Below are positions 1 through 9,907 of a stretch of 64,000 bases of DNA, one piece after another. The stretch lies in the NCBI GenBank assembly GCA_029718625.1, contig JAINUF010000027.1, positions 3,022,676 to 3,086,675 of the forward strand. Reading direction: 5' to 3'. The stretch is from Synaphobranchus kaupii. Taxonomy: Eukaryota; Chordata; Actinopteri; Anguilliformes; Synaphobranchidae. Numbering within the stretch: position 1 is the stretch's first letter; each line of letters begins with the position of its first letter. The notes below the pieces were generated by a model that saw nothing but the letters and a program-made list of their open reading frames with translations, searched no databases and was not told where the DNA came from. The translations under genes were made by a program, and so were the position numbers.

Positions 1-418
1 TGTTTGCATTTTAAATTTGAAGAAAAATTCATTCAAAATTTACAAATGGAAAATTTAAAAATTAATCAACTGTGTATTTGAGCTATAACATCTTTGACAA
101 CACTAAAATTGGTTTGAGGCATGCGTCTTCATCATATGTCACAGAAGCTATTGAAATTTTAGTGCTTTTATTTTGAATAAAAATCTATTTAAAATTTACA
201 AAAGGAAAATTGGAAAAAGCATTGCTTGTAAATTGGAGAATGCATCTGACAACATTACAGTTGGTTTGAGGCATCTTAGTCACATGTCACAGAAGCTATT
301 GAAATGTTGCATTTTAAATTTGAAGAAAAATTCATTCAAAATTTACAAATGGAAAATTTAAAAATTAATCAACTGTGTATTTGAGCTATAACATCTTTGA
401 CAACACTAAAATTGGTTT
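1..418. repeat. Array start in window: partial B, then one A/B dimer (303-bp type)
   Basis: The window opens inside a B monomer (1-115). A complete A monomer (116-267) and a B monomer shortened by one base (268-418, TGTTGC form, 151 bp) follow. The array clearly continues to the left of the window. Confidence 0.9.
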
Positions 419-1330
419 GAGGCATGCGTCTTCATCATATGTCACAGAAGCTATTGAAATTTTAGTGCTTTTATTTTGAATAAAAATCTATTTAAAATTT
501 ACAAAAGGAAAATTGGAAAAAGCATTGCTTGTAAATTGGAGAATGCATCTGACAACATTACAGTTGGTTTGAGGCATCTTAGTCACATGTCACAGAAGCT
601 ATTGAAATGTTTGCATTTTAAATTTGAAGAAAAATTCATTCAAAATTTACAAATGGAAAATTTAAAAATTAATCAACTGTGTATTTGAGCTATAACATCT
701 TTGACAACACTAAAATTGGTTTGAGGCATGCGTCTTCATCATATGTCACAGAAGCTATTGAAATTTTAGTGCTTTTATTTTGAATAAAAATCGATTTAAA
801 ATTTACAAAAGGAAAATTGGAAAAAGCATTGCTTGTAAATTGGAGAATGTATCTGACAACATTACAGTTGGTTTGAGGCATCTTAGTCACATGTCACAGA
901 AGCTATTGAAATGTTTGCATTTTAAATTTGAAAAAAAATTCATTCAAAATTTACAAATGGAAAATTAAAAAATTTATCAACTGTATATTTGAGCTATAAT
1001 GTCTTTGACAACACTGAAATTGATTTGAGGCATGCGTCTTCATCATATGTCACAGAAGCTATTGAAATTTTAGTGCTTTTATTTTCAATAAAAATCTATT
1101 TAAAATTTACAAAAGGAAAATTGGAAAAAGCATTGCTTGAAAATTGGAGAATGTATCTGACAACATTACAGTTGGTTTGAGGCATCTTAGTCACATGTCA
1201 CAGAAGCTATTGAAATGTTTGCATTTTAAATTTGAAGAAAAATTCATTCAAAATTTACAAATGGAAAATTTAAAGATTAATCAACTGTATATTTGAGCTA
1301 TAATGTCTTTGACAACACTAAAATTGGTTT
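419..1330. repeat. 912-bp higher-order repeat, copy 1 (three dimers)
   Basis: Three 304-bp dimers form a block repeated exactly 912 bp downstream. Diagnostic variants are shared at the same offset: AAATCGATTT in the second dimer, TTTTCAATAAAA and GCTTGAAAATTGG in the third. The differences I noticed from copy 2 are A769/C1681 (TATTGAAAT versus TATTGACAT), A1023/G1935 and G1275/A2187, so the copies are very nearly identical. Confidence 0.9.
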
Positions 1331-2242
1331 GAGGCGTGCGTCTTCATCATATGTCACAGAAGCTATTGAAATTTTAGTGCTTTTATTTTGAATAAAAATC
1401 TATTTAAAATTTACAAAAGGAAAATTGGAAAAAGCATTGCTTGTAAATTGGAGAATGCATCTGACAACATTACAGTTGGTTTGAGGCATCTTAGTCACAT
1501 GTCACAGAAGCTATTGAAATGTTTGCATTTTAAATTTGAAGAAAAATTCATTCAAAATTTACAAATGGAAAATTTAAAAATTAATCAACTGTGTATTTGA
1601 GCTATAACATCTTTGACAACACTAAAATTGGTTTGAGGCATGCGTCTTCATCATATGTCACAGAAGCTATTGACATTTTAGTGCTTTTATTTTGAATAAA
1701 AATCGATTTAAAATTTACAAAAGGAAAATTGGAAAAAGCATTGCTTGTAAATTGGAGAATGTATCTGACAACATTACAGTTGGTTTGAGGCATCTTAGTC
1801 ACATGTCACAGAAGCTATTGAAATGTTTGCATTTTAAATTTGAAAAAAAATTCATTCAAAATTTACAAATGGAAAATTAAAAAATTTATCAACTGTATAT
1901 TTGAGCTATAATGTCTTTGACAACACTGAAATTGGTTTGAGGCATGCGTCTTCATCATATGTCACAGAAGCTATTGAAATTTTAGTGCTTTTATTTTCAA
2001 TAAAAATCTATTTAAAATTTACAAAAGGAAAATTGGAAAAAGCATTGCTTGAAAATTGGAGAATGTATCTGACAACATTACAGTTGGTTTGAGGCATCTT
2101 AGTCACATGTCACAGAAGCTATTGAAATGTTTGCATTTTAAATTTGAAGAAAAATTCATTCAAAATTTACAAATGGAAAATTTAAAAATTAATCAACTGT
2201 ATATTTGAGCTATAATGTCTTTGACAACACTAAAATTGGTTT
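1331..2242. repeat. 912-bp higher-order repeat, copy 2
   Basis: Second copy of the three-dimer block at 419-1330, with the same order of diagnostic variants and only a few base differences. It is followed at 2243-2546 by a different dimer (GGAAAATTTG, GAGGGATC, TGTACTAACGG) that borders divergent island 1. Confidence 0.9.
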
Positions 2243-2546
2243 GAGGCGTGCGTCTTCATCATATGTCACAGAAGCTATTGAAATTTTAGTGCTTTTATTT
2301 TGAATAAAAATCTATTTAAAATTTACAAAAGGAAAATTTGAAAAAGCATTGCTTGTAAATTGGAGAATGTATCTGACAACATTACAGTTGGTTTGAGGGA
2401 TCTTAGTCACATGTCACAGAAGCTATTGAAATGTTTGCATTTTAAATTTGAAGAAAAATTCATTTAAAATGTACTAACGGAAAATTAAAAAATTAATCAA
2501 CTGTATATTTGAGCTATAATGTCTTTGACAACACTAAAATTGGTTT
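2243..2546. repeat. Boundary dimer left of divergent island 1
   Basis: One 304-bp A/B dimer with GAGGGATC in place of GAGGCATC and the B variant CATTTAAAATGTACTAACGG. Similar GAGGGATC dimers with CATTTAAAATTTACAAACGG lie directly left of islands 4 and 5 (around 56.3 and 60.8 kb). This dimer type therefore travels with the islands. Confidence 0.8.
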
Positions 2547-2679
2547 GAGGCGTGCGTCTTCATCATATGTCACAGAAGCTATTGAAATTTTAGTAGTTCT
2601 ATTTTGAAGAAAAATTTAAAATATATATTTATAAGAGGGAAATTTGAGCTATACTCTCTGACAACAGTCAATTTGCTTT
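2547..2679. repeat. D monomer, 133 bp (internally deleted class)
   Basis: Starts like A (GAGGCGTGCGTCTTCATC), then diverges to TAGTAGTTCTATTTTGAAG and an AT-rich AAAATATATATTTATAAGAG tract. Compared with B it lacks about 23 bp between GGGAAA and TTTGAGCTATA. ATTT microhomology at that junction suggests an internal deletion. D2 (3576-3710, 135 bp) is a close sister with TCATGAGAGGG. Confidence 0.8.
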
Positions 2680-3135
2680 GAGGTATCTTGGTCACATGAC
2701 ACAGAAACTATTGACATTTTAGTGTATTTATTTTGGAGAAAAATTATTTTAAAATATACAAAGGGAAAATTTTAAAAATAATCAGTTGTAGATTTGAGGT
2801 ATCCTGTCTCTGACAACAGGCAACTTGGTTTGAGGTGTCTTGATCACATGTCACAGAAACTATTGACATTTTAGTGTATTTATTTTGGAGAAAAATTATT
2901 TTAAAATATACAAAGGGAAAATTTTAAAAATAATCAGTTGTAGATTTGAGGTATCCTGTCTCTGACAACAGGCAACTTGGTTTGAGGTGTCTTGATCACA
3001 TGTCACAGAAACTATTGACATTTTAGTGTATTTATTTTGGAGAAAAATTATTTTAAAATATACAAAGGGAAAATTTTAAAAATAATCAGTTGTAGATTTG
3101 AGGTATCCTGTCTCTGACGACAGGCAACTTGGTTT
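2680..3135. repeat. Three tandem C monomers, 152 bp each
   Basis: Copies at 2680-2831, 2832-2983 and 2984-3135 have a strict 152-bp period. Features specific to C are TATTGACATTTTAGTGTATT, AATCAGTTGTAGATTTGAGG and TATCCTGTCTCTGACAACAGG. The last contains a 5-bp inverted repeat, CCTGT (2803-2807) and ACAGG (2816-2820), around an 8-base loop. The copies are almost identical; copy 3 has GACGACAGG. Here a single class is tandem, unlike the dimer array around it, so it may preserve an older monomeric arrangement. Confidence 0.88.
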
Positions 3136-3433
3136 GAGGTGTCTTGATCACATGTCACAGAAGCTATTGAAATTTTAGTGCTTTTATTTTGAATGAAAAT
3201 CGATTTAAAATTTACAAAAGGAAAATTGGAAAAAGCATTGCTTGTAAATTGGAGAAGTAATGTATCTGACAAAATTAGTTGGTTTGAGGCATCTTAGTCA
3301 CATGTCACAGAAGCTATTGAAATTTTAGTGCTTTTATTTTGAATGAAAATCGATTTAAAATTTACAAAAGGAAAATTGGAAAAAGCATTGCTTGTAAATT
3401 GGAGAATGTATCTGACAACATTACAGTTGGTTT
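3136..3433. repeat. F1 and F2 monomers: A-like with B/C-type 5' ends
   Basis: F1 (150 bp) begins GAGGTGTCTTGATCACATG like C, and F2 (148 bp) begins GAGGCATCTTAGTCACATG like B. Both then continue as A with GAATGAAAATCGATTT. F1 also has the 4-bp-longer GAGAAGTAATG and ACAAAATTAG near its end. Both are best read as chimeras joined within the shared core CACAGAAGCTATTGAAA. Confidence 0.8.
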
Positions 3434-3575
3434 GAGGCATCTTGGTCACATGTCACAGAAGCTATTGAAATGTTAGCATTTTAAAAATTCACTTAAAATT
3501 TACAAACGGAAAATTAAAAAAATAATCAACTGTATATTTGAGCTATAATGTCTTTGACAACAGTAAAATTATTTT
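3434..3575. repeat. B' monomer with 10-bp deletion (142 bp)
   Basis: B-like, with GTTAGCATTTT, CACTTAAAATTTACAAACGG and CAGTAAAATTATTTT. About 10 bp around TTTGAAGAAA are missing. The same 142-bp form occurs at 19857-19998 and 26687-26828. The forms in islands 4 and 5 (57073-57224 and 61541-61692) are full length at 152 bp, so the deletion separates two lineages of island. Confidence 0.82.
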
Positions 3576-3862
3576 GAGGCGTGCGTCTTCATCATATGTC
3601 ACAGAAGCTATTGAAATTTTAGTAGTTTAATTTTGAAGAAAAATAAAAAATATATATTCATGAGAGGGAAATTTGAGCTATACTCTCTCTGACAACAGTC
3701 AATTTGCTGTGAGGTATCTTGGTCACATGACACAAAAACTATTGACATTTTAGTGTATTTATTTTGAAGAAAAATTCCTTTAAAATATACAAAGGCAAAA
3801 TTTGAAAAATAATCAGTTGTAGATTTGAGGTATCCTGTCTCTGACAACAGGCAACTTGGTTT

Positions 3863-4012
3863 GAGGTGTCTTGGTCACATGTTACAGAAACTAATAACAT
3901 TTTATTGTGTTTATTTCGAAGAATAAATCCTCTAAAATATACAAAAGGAAAATTGCAAAAAGCATAGCTTGTAAATTGGAGAAGTAATGTATCTGACAAA
4001 ATTATTTGGTTT
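3863..4012. repeat. E monomer (150 bp)
   Basis: Divergent class with GTTACAGAAACTA, CATTTTATTGTGTTTATTTC, a TTCGAA palindrome, AATAAATCCTCTAAAATATAC, AAGCATAGCTTG and GAGAAGTAATG. Other E copies are at 9758-9907, 12625-12774, 15492-15641, 27116-27265, 57512-57661 and 61980-62129. It is followed by an F-like monomer with a B-type start at all seven sites. Confidence 0.85.
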
Positions 4013-5224
4013 GAGGCATCTTAGTCACATGTCACAGAAGCTATTGAAATTTTAGTGCTTTTATTTTGAATAAAAATCTATTTAAAATTTACAAAAGGAA
4101 AATTGGAAAAAGCATTGCTTGTAAATTGGAGAATGCATCTGACAACATTACAGTTGGTTTGAGGCATCTTACTCACATGTCACAGAAGCTATTGAAATGT
4201 TTGCATTTTAAATTTGAAGAAAAATTCATTCAAAATTTACAAATGGAAAATTTAAAAATTAATCAACTGTATATTTGAGCTATAACGTCTTTGACAACAC
4301 TAAAATTGGTTTGAGGCATGCGTCTTCATCATATGTCACAGAAGCTATTGAAATTTTAGTGCTTTTATTTAGAATAAAAATCTATTTAAAATTTACAAAA
4401 GGAAAATTCGAAAAAGCATTGCTTGTAAATTGGAGAATGTATCTGACAACATTACAGTTGGTTTGAGGCATCTTAGTCACATGTCACAGAAGCTATTGAA
4501 ATGTTTGCATTTTAAATTTGAAGAAAAATTCATTCAAAATTTACAAATGGAAAATTTAAAAATTAATCAACTGTGTATTTGAGCTATAACATCTTTGACA
4601 ACACTAAAATTGGTTTGAGGCATGCGTCTTCATCATATGTCACAGAAGCTATTGAAATTTTAGTGCTTTTATTTTGAATAAAAATCTATTTAAAATTTAC
4701 AAAAGGAAAATTGGAAAAAGCATTGCTTGTAAATTGGAGAATGTATCTGACAACATTACAGTTGGTTTGAGGCATCTTAGTCACATGTCACAGAAGCTAT
4801 TGAAATGTTTGCATTTTAAATTTGAAAAAAAATTCATTCAAAATTTACAAATGGAAAATTTAAAAATTTATCAACTGTATATTTGAGCTATAATGTCTTT
4901 GACAACACTGAAAGTGGTTTGAGGCATGCGTCTTCATCATATGTCACAGAAGCTATTGAAATTTTAGTGCTTTTATTTTGAATAAAAATCTATTTAAAAT
5001 TTACAAAAGGAGAATTGGAAAAAGCATTGCTTGTAAATTGGAGAATGTATCTGACAACATTACAGTTGGTTTGAGGCATCTTAGTCACATGTCACAGAAG
5101 CTATTGAAATGTTTGCATTTTAAATTTGAAAAAAAATTCATTCAAAATTTACAAATGGAAAATTTAAAAATTAATCAACTGTATATTTGAGCTATAATGA
5201 CTTTGACAACACTAAAATTGGTTT

Positions 5225-5376
5225 GAGGCATGCGTCTTCATCATATGTCACAGAAGCTATTGAAATTTTAGTGCTTTTATTTTGAATAAAAATCTATTTA
5301 AAATTTACAAAAGGAAAATTGGAAAAAGCATTGCTTGTAAATTGGAGAATGCATCTGACAACATTACAGTTGGTTT
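5225..5376. repeat. Representative A monomer (152 bp)
   Basis: Typical A. It starts GAGGCATGCGTCTTCATCAT, then ATGTCACAGAAGCTATTGAA, ATTTTAGTGCTTTTATTTTG, AATAAAAATCTATTTAAAAT, the purine-rich CAAAAGGAAAATTGGAAAAA, and ends ACATTACAGTTGGTTT. The main variants across the array are the 14-bp deletion near the 3' end, TTTTCAATAAAA or TTATATTGAATA, and GGAAAATTCG/TTG/TGG. Confidence 0.95.
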
Positions 5377-5528
5377 GAGGCATCTTAGTCACATGTCACA
5401 GAAGCAATTGAAATGTTTGCATTTTAAATTTGAAGAAAAATTCATTCAAAATTTACAAATGGAAAATTTAAAAATTAATCAACTGTGTATTTGAGCTATA
5501 ACATCTTTGACAACACTAAAATTGGTTT
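5377..5528. repeat. Representative B monomer (152 bp)
   Basis: Typical B. It starts GAGGCATCTTAGTCACATG, then TCACAGAAG, TGTTTGCATTTTAAATTTG, AAGAAAAATTCATTCAAAAT, TTACAAATGGAAAATTTAAA, AATTAATCAACTGTGTATTT, and ends GACAACACTAAAATTGGTTT. The A and B ends (GACAACA...TTGGTTT) and the core TGTCACAGAAG..ATTGAA are shared, showing common ancestry. The middle and 5' ends differ. Confidence 0.95.
5388..5395 (+). promoter_or_regulatory. GTCACATG octamer in B monomers (CDEI/E-box-like), representative
   Basis: Residues 12-19 of B read GTCACATG, which fits RTCACRTG, the consensus of budding-yeast centromere element CDEI bound by the bHLH protein Cbf1. It also contains an E-box core (CANNTG). C, E and F monomers mostly have GTCACATG or ATCACATG at the same place, while A has CATATG, also CANNTG. 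Being one site per dimer follows from the tandem repeat. Actual binding by any host protein is not shown. Confidence 0.35.
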
Positions 5529-7032
5529 GAGGCATGCGTCTTCATCATATGTCACAGAAGCTATTGAAATTTTAGTGCTTTTATTTTGAATAAAAATCTA
5601 TTTAAAATTTACAAAAGGAAAATTGGAAAAAGCATTGCTTGTAAATTGGAGAATGCATCTGACAACATTACAGTTGGTTTGAGGCATCTTAGTCACATGT
5701 CACAGAAGCTATTGAAATGTTGCATTTTAAATTTGAAGAAAAATTCATTCAAAATTTACAAATGGAAAATTTAAAAATTAATCAACTGTGTATTTGAGCT
5801 ATAACATCTTTGACAACACTAAAATTGGTTTGAGGCATGCGTCTTCATCATATGTCACAGAAGCTATTGAAATTTTAGTGCTTTTATTTTGAATAAAAAT
5901 CTATTTAAAATTTACAAAAGGAAAATTGGAAAAAGCATTGCTTGTAAATTGGAGAATGTATCTGACAACATTACAGTTGGTTTGAGGCATCTTAGTCACA
6001 TGTCACAGAAGCTATTGAAAGGTTTGCATTTTAAATTTGAAGAAAAATTCATTCAAAATTTACAAATGGAAAATTAAAAAATTAATCAACTGTATATTTG
6101 AGCTATAATGTCTTTGACAACACTGAAATTGGTTTGAGGCATGTGTCTTCATCATATGTCACAGAAGCTATTGAAATTTTAGTGCTTTTATTTTGAATAA
6201 AAATCTATTTAAAATTTACAAAAGGAAAATTGGAAAAAGCATTGCTTGTAAATTGGAGAATTACAGTTGGTTTGAGGCATCTTAGTCACATGTCACAGAA
6301 GTTATTGAAATGTTTGCATTTTAAATTTGAAGAAAAATTCATTCAAAATTTACAAATGGAAAATTTTAAAATTAATCAACTGTGTATTTGAGCTATAACA
6401 TCTTTGACAACACTGAAATTGGTTTGAGGCATGTGTCTTCATCATATGTCACAGAAGCTATTGAAATTTTAGTGCTTTTATTTTGAATAAAAATCTATTT
6501 AAAATTTACAAAAGGAAAATTGGAAAAAGCATTGCTTGTAAATTGGAGAATGTATCTGACAACATTACAGTTGGTTTGAGGCATCTTAGTCACATGTCAC
6601 AGAAGCTATTGAAAGGTTTGCATTTTAAATTTGAAGAAAAATTCATTCAAAATTTACAAATGGAAAATTAAAAAATTAATCAACTGTATATTTGAGCTAT
6701 AATGTCTTTGACAACACTGAAATTGGTTTGAGGCATGTGTCTTCATCATATGTCACAGAAGCTATTGAAATTTTAGTGCTTTTATTTTGAATAAAAATCT
6801 ATTTAAAATTTACAAAAGGAAAATTGGAAAAAGCATTGCTTGTAAATTGGAGAATGCATCTGACAACATTACAGTTGGTTTGAGGCATCTTAGTCACATG
6901 TCACAGAAGCTATTGAAATGTTGCATTTTAAATTTGAAGAAAAATTCATTCAAAATTTACAAATGGAAAATTTAAAAATTAATCAACTGTGTATTTGAGC
7001 TATAACATCTTTGACAACACTAAAATTGGTTT

Positions 7033-9907
7033 GAGGCATGCATCTTCATCATATGTCACAGAAGCTATTGAAATTTTAGTGCTTTTATTTTGAATAAAAA
7101 TCTATTTAAAATTTACAAAAGGAAAATTGGAAAAAGCATTGCTTGTAAATTGGAGAATGTATCTGACAACATTACAGTTGGTTTGAGGCATCTTAGTCAC
7201 ATGTCACAGAAGCTATTGAAATGTTTGCATTTTAAATTTGAAGAAAAATTCATTCAAAATTTACAAATGGAAAATTTAAAAATTAATCAACTGTATATTT
7301 GAGATATAACGTCTTTGACAACACTAAAATTGGTTTGAGGCATGCGTCTTCATCATATGTCACAGAAGCTATTGAAATTTTAGTGCTTTTATTTTGAATA
7401 AAAATCTATTTAAAATTTACAAAAGGAAAATTGGAAAAAGCATTGCTTGTAAATTGGAGAATGCATCTGACAACATTACAGTTGGTTTGAGGCATCTTAG
7501 TCACATGTCACAGAAGCTATTGAAATGTTTGCATTTTAAATTTGAAGAAAAATTCATTTAAAATTTACAAACGGAAATTTTAAAAATTAATCAACTGTAT
7601 ATTTGAGCTATAATGACTTTGACAACACTAAAATTGGTTTGAGGCATGCGTCTTCATCATATGTCACAGAAGCTATTGAAATTTTAGTGCTTTTATTTTG
7701 AATAAAAATCTATTTAAAATTTACAAAAGGAAAATTGGAAAAAGCATTGCTTGTAAATTGGAGAAGTAATGTATCTGACAACATTACAGTTGGTTTGAGG
7801 CATCTTAGTCACATGTCACAGAAGCTATTGAAATGTTTGCATTTTAAATTTGAAGAAAAATTCATTCAAAATTTACAAATGGAAAATTAAAAAATTAATC
7901 AACTGTATATTTGAGCTATAATGTCTTTGACAACACTGAAATTGGTTTGAGGCATGTGTCTTCATCATATGTCACAGAAGCTATTGAAATTTTAGTGCTT
8001 TTATTTTGAATAAAAATCTATTTAAAATTTACAAAAGGAAAATTGGAAAAAGCATTGCTTGTAAATTGGAGAATGCATCTGACAACATTACAGTTGGTTT
8101 GAGGCATCTTAGTCACATGTCACAGAAGCTATTGAAATGTTGCATTTTAAATTTGAAGAAAAATTCATTCAAAATTTACAAATGGAAAATTAAAAAATTA
8201 ATCAACTGTGTATTTGAGCTATAACATCTTTGACAACACTAAAATTGGTTTGAGGCATGCATCTTCATCATATGTCACAGAAGCTATTGAAATTTTAGTG
8301 CTTTTATTTTGAATAAAAATCTATTTAAAATTTACAAAAGGAAAATTGGAAAAAGCATTGCTTGTAAATTGGAGAATGTATCTGACAACATTACAGTTGG
8401 TTTGAGGCATCTTAGTCACATGTCACAGAAGCTATTGAAAGGTTTGCATTTTAAATTTGAAGAAAAATTCATTCAAAATTTACAAATGGAAAATTAAAAA
8501 ATTAATCAACTGTATATTTGAGCTATAATGTCTTTGACAACACTGAAATTGGTTTGAGGCATGTGTCTTCATCATATGTCACAGAATCTATTGAAATTTT
8601 AGTGCTTTTATTTTCAATAAAAATCTATTTAAAATTTACAAAAGGAAAATTGGAAAAAGCATTGCTTGTAAATTGGAGAATGTATCTGACAACATTACAG
8701 TTGGTTTGAGGCATCTAAGTCACATGTCACAGAAGCTATTGAAATGTTTGCATTTTAAATTTGAAGAAAAATTCATTCAAAATTTACAAATGGAAAATTT
8801 ACAAATTAATCAACTGTATATTTGAGCTATAATGTCTTTGACAACACTAAAATTGGTTTGAGGCGTGCGTCTTCATCATATGTCACAGAAGCTATTGAAA
8901 TTTTAGTGCTTTTATTTTGAATAAAAATCTATTTAAAATTTACAAAAGGAAAATTTGAAAAAGCATTGCTTGTAAATTGGAGAATGTATCTGACAACATT
9001 ACAGTTGGTTTGAGGCATCTTAGTCACATGTCACAGAAGCTATTGAAAGGTTTGCATTTTAAATTTGAAGAAAAATTCATTCAAAATTTACAAATGGAAA
9101 ATTAAAAAATTAATCAACTGTATATTTGAGCTATAATGTCTTTGACAACACTGAAATTGGTTTGAGGCATGTGTCTTCATCATATGTCACAGAAGCTATT
9201 GAAATTTTAGTGCTTTTATTTTGAATAAAAATCTATTTAAAATTTACAAAAGGAAAATTGGAAAAAGCATTGCTTGTAAATTGGAGAATTACAGTTGGTT
9301 TGAGGCATCTTAGTCACATGTCACAGAAGCTATTGAAATGTTTGCATTTTAAATTTGAAGAAAAATTCATTCAAAATTTACAAATGGAAAATTTTAAAAT
9401 TAATCAACTGTGTATTTGAGCTATAACATCTTTGACAACACTGAAATTGGTTTGAGGCATGTGTCTTCATCATATGTCACAGAAGCTATTGAAATTGTAG
9501 TGCTTTTATTTTGAATAAAAATCTATTTAAAATTTACAAAAGGAAAATTCGAAAAAGCATTGCTTGTAAATTGGAGAATGTATCTCACAATATTACAGTT
9601 GGTTTGAGGCATCTTAGTCACATGTCACAGAAGCTATTGAAATGTTTGCATTTTAAATTTGAAGAAAAATTCATTTAAAATTTACAAAGGCAAAATTTGA
9701 AAAATAATCAGTTGTAGATTTGAGGTATCCTGTCTCTGACAACAGGCAACTTGGTTTGAGGTGTCTTGTTCACATGTTACAGAAACTATTAACATTTTAT
9801 TGTGTTTATTTCGAAGAATAAATCCTCTAAAATATACAAAAGGAAAATTGCAAAAAGCATAGCTTGTAAATTGGAGAAGTAATGTATCTGACAAAATTAT
9901 TTGGTTT
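7033..9907. repeat. 2.87-kb HOR, copy 1
   Basis: A block of A/B dimers ending in a chimeric B/C monomer (9606-9757) and an E monomer (9758-9907). It matches the next two copies dimer by dimer: GAGATATAACG in the first B, AATCTATTGAAAT near 8586, the 14-bp deletion near 9290, and CTCACAATATTAC near 9583. This copy is 4 bp longer because the A monomer at 7761-7770 reads GAGAAGTAAT. Confidence 0.88.
9606..9757. repeat. B/C chimeric monomer in the 2.87-kb HOR
   Basis: The 5' half is typical B through GAAGAAAAATTCATTTAAAA. The sequence then continues as C (AAGGCAAAATTTGAAAAATA, CAGTTGTAG, CCTGTCTCTGACAACAGG). The switch falls in the AAAATTTACAAA/AAAATATACAAA stretch shared by both classes. The same chimera is at 12473-12624 and 15340-15491, so the fusion came before amplification of the HOR. 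Confidence 0.85.

Larger units (their letters stand above)
2547..4012. repeat. Divergent island 1: D-C-C-C-F1-F2-B'-D2-C-E monomers
   Basis: A 1.47-kb block in which the A/B alternation is replaced by diverged relatives of the same satellite. The order by GAGG boundaries is D 2547-2679, three C copies 2680-3135, F1 3136-3285, F2 3286-3433, B' 3434-3575, D2 3576-3710, C 3711-3862 and E 3863-4012. All share the conserved TCACAG-AA-CTATT core and the same orientation, so this is satellite DNA and not an insertion. It is the longest of five islands because C is tripled here. Confidence 0.88.
4013..7032. repeat. A/B dimer run between island 1 and the 2.87-kb HOR
   Basis: Opens with an F-like monomer (4013-4160, B-type start joined to an A body), then continues as about ten dimers, mostly 304 bp. 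One 303-bp dimer and one 14-bp-deleted (290 bp) dimer occur. Individual dimers reappear elsewhere: the AAAAGGAGAATTGG dimer near 4978 recurs near 20491, 28535 and 31835, and the GAAGCAATTG dimer near 5400 recurs near 21812, 29856 and 33156. No non-satellite sequence is seen. Confidence 0.9.

Noticed and set aside
3608..3999. Minus-strand frames beginning MSDTLLLQFTS or MSETGYLKSTT as genes
   Set aside because: They overlap each other, lie across C/D/E monomer borders, and occur only because these divergent monomers lack a stop there. Also found in islands 3, 4 and 5 as plain copies of the repeat.
2547..4012. Divergent island as a transposon or foreign insertion
   Set aside because: It has no terminal repeats, target-site duplication or coding sequence. 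Its units keep the satellite core, orientation and ~150-bp period.
5280..5295. AATAAA in each A monomer as a polyadenylation signal, and CTATAATG as a TATA box or -10 element
   Set aside because: Both hexamers are expected in sequence this rich in A and T, and their recurrence follows from the repeat. No transcript or partner element is visible.
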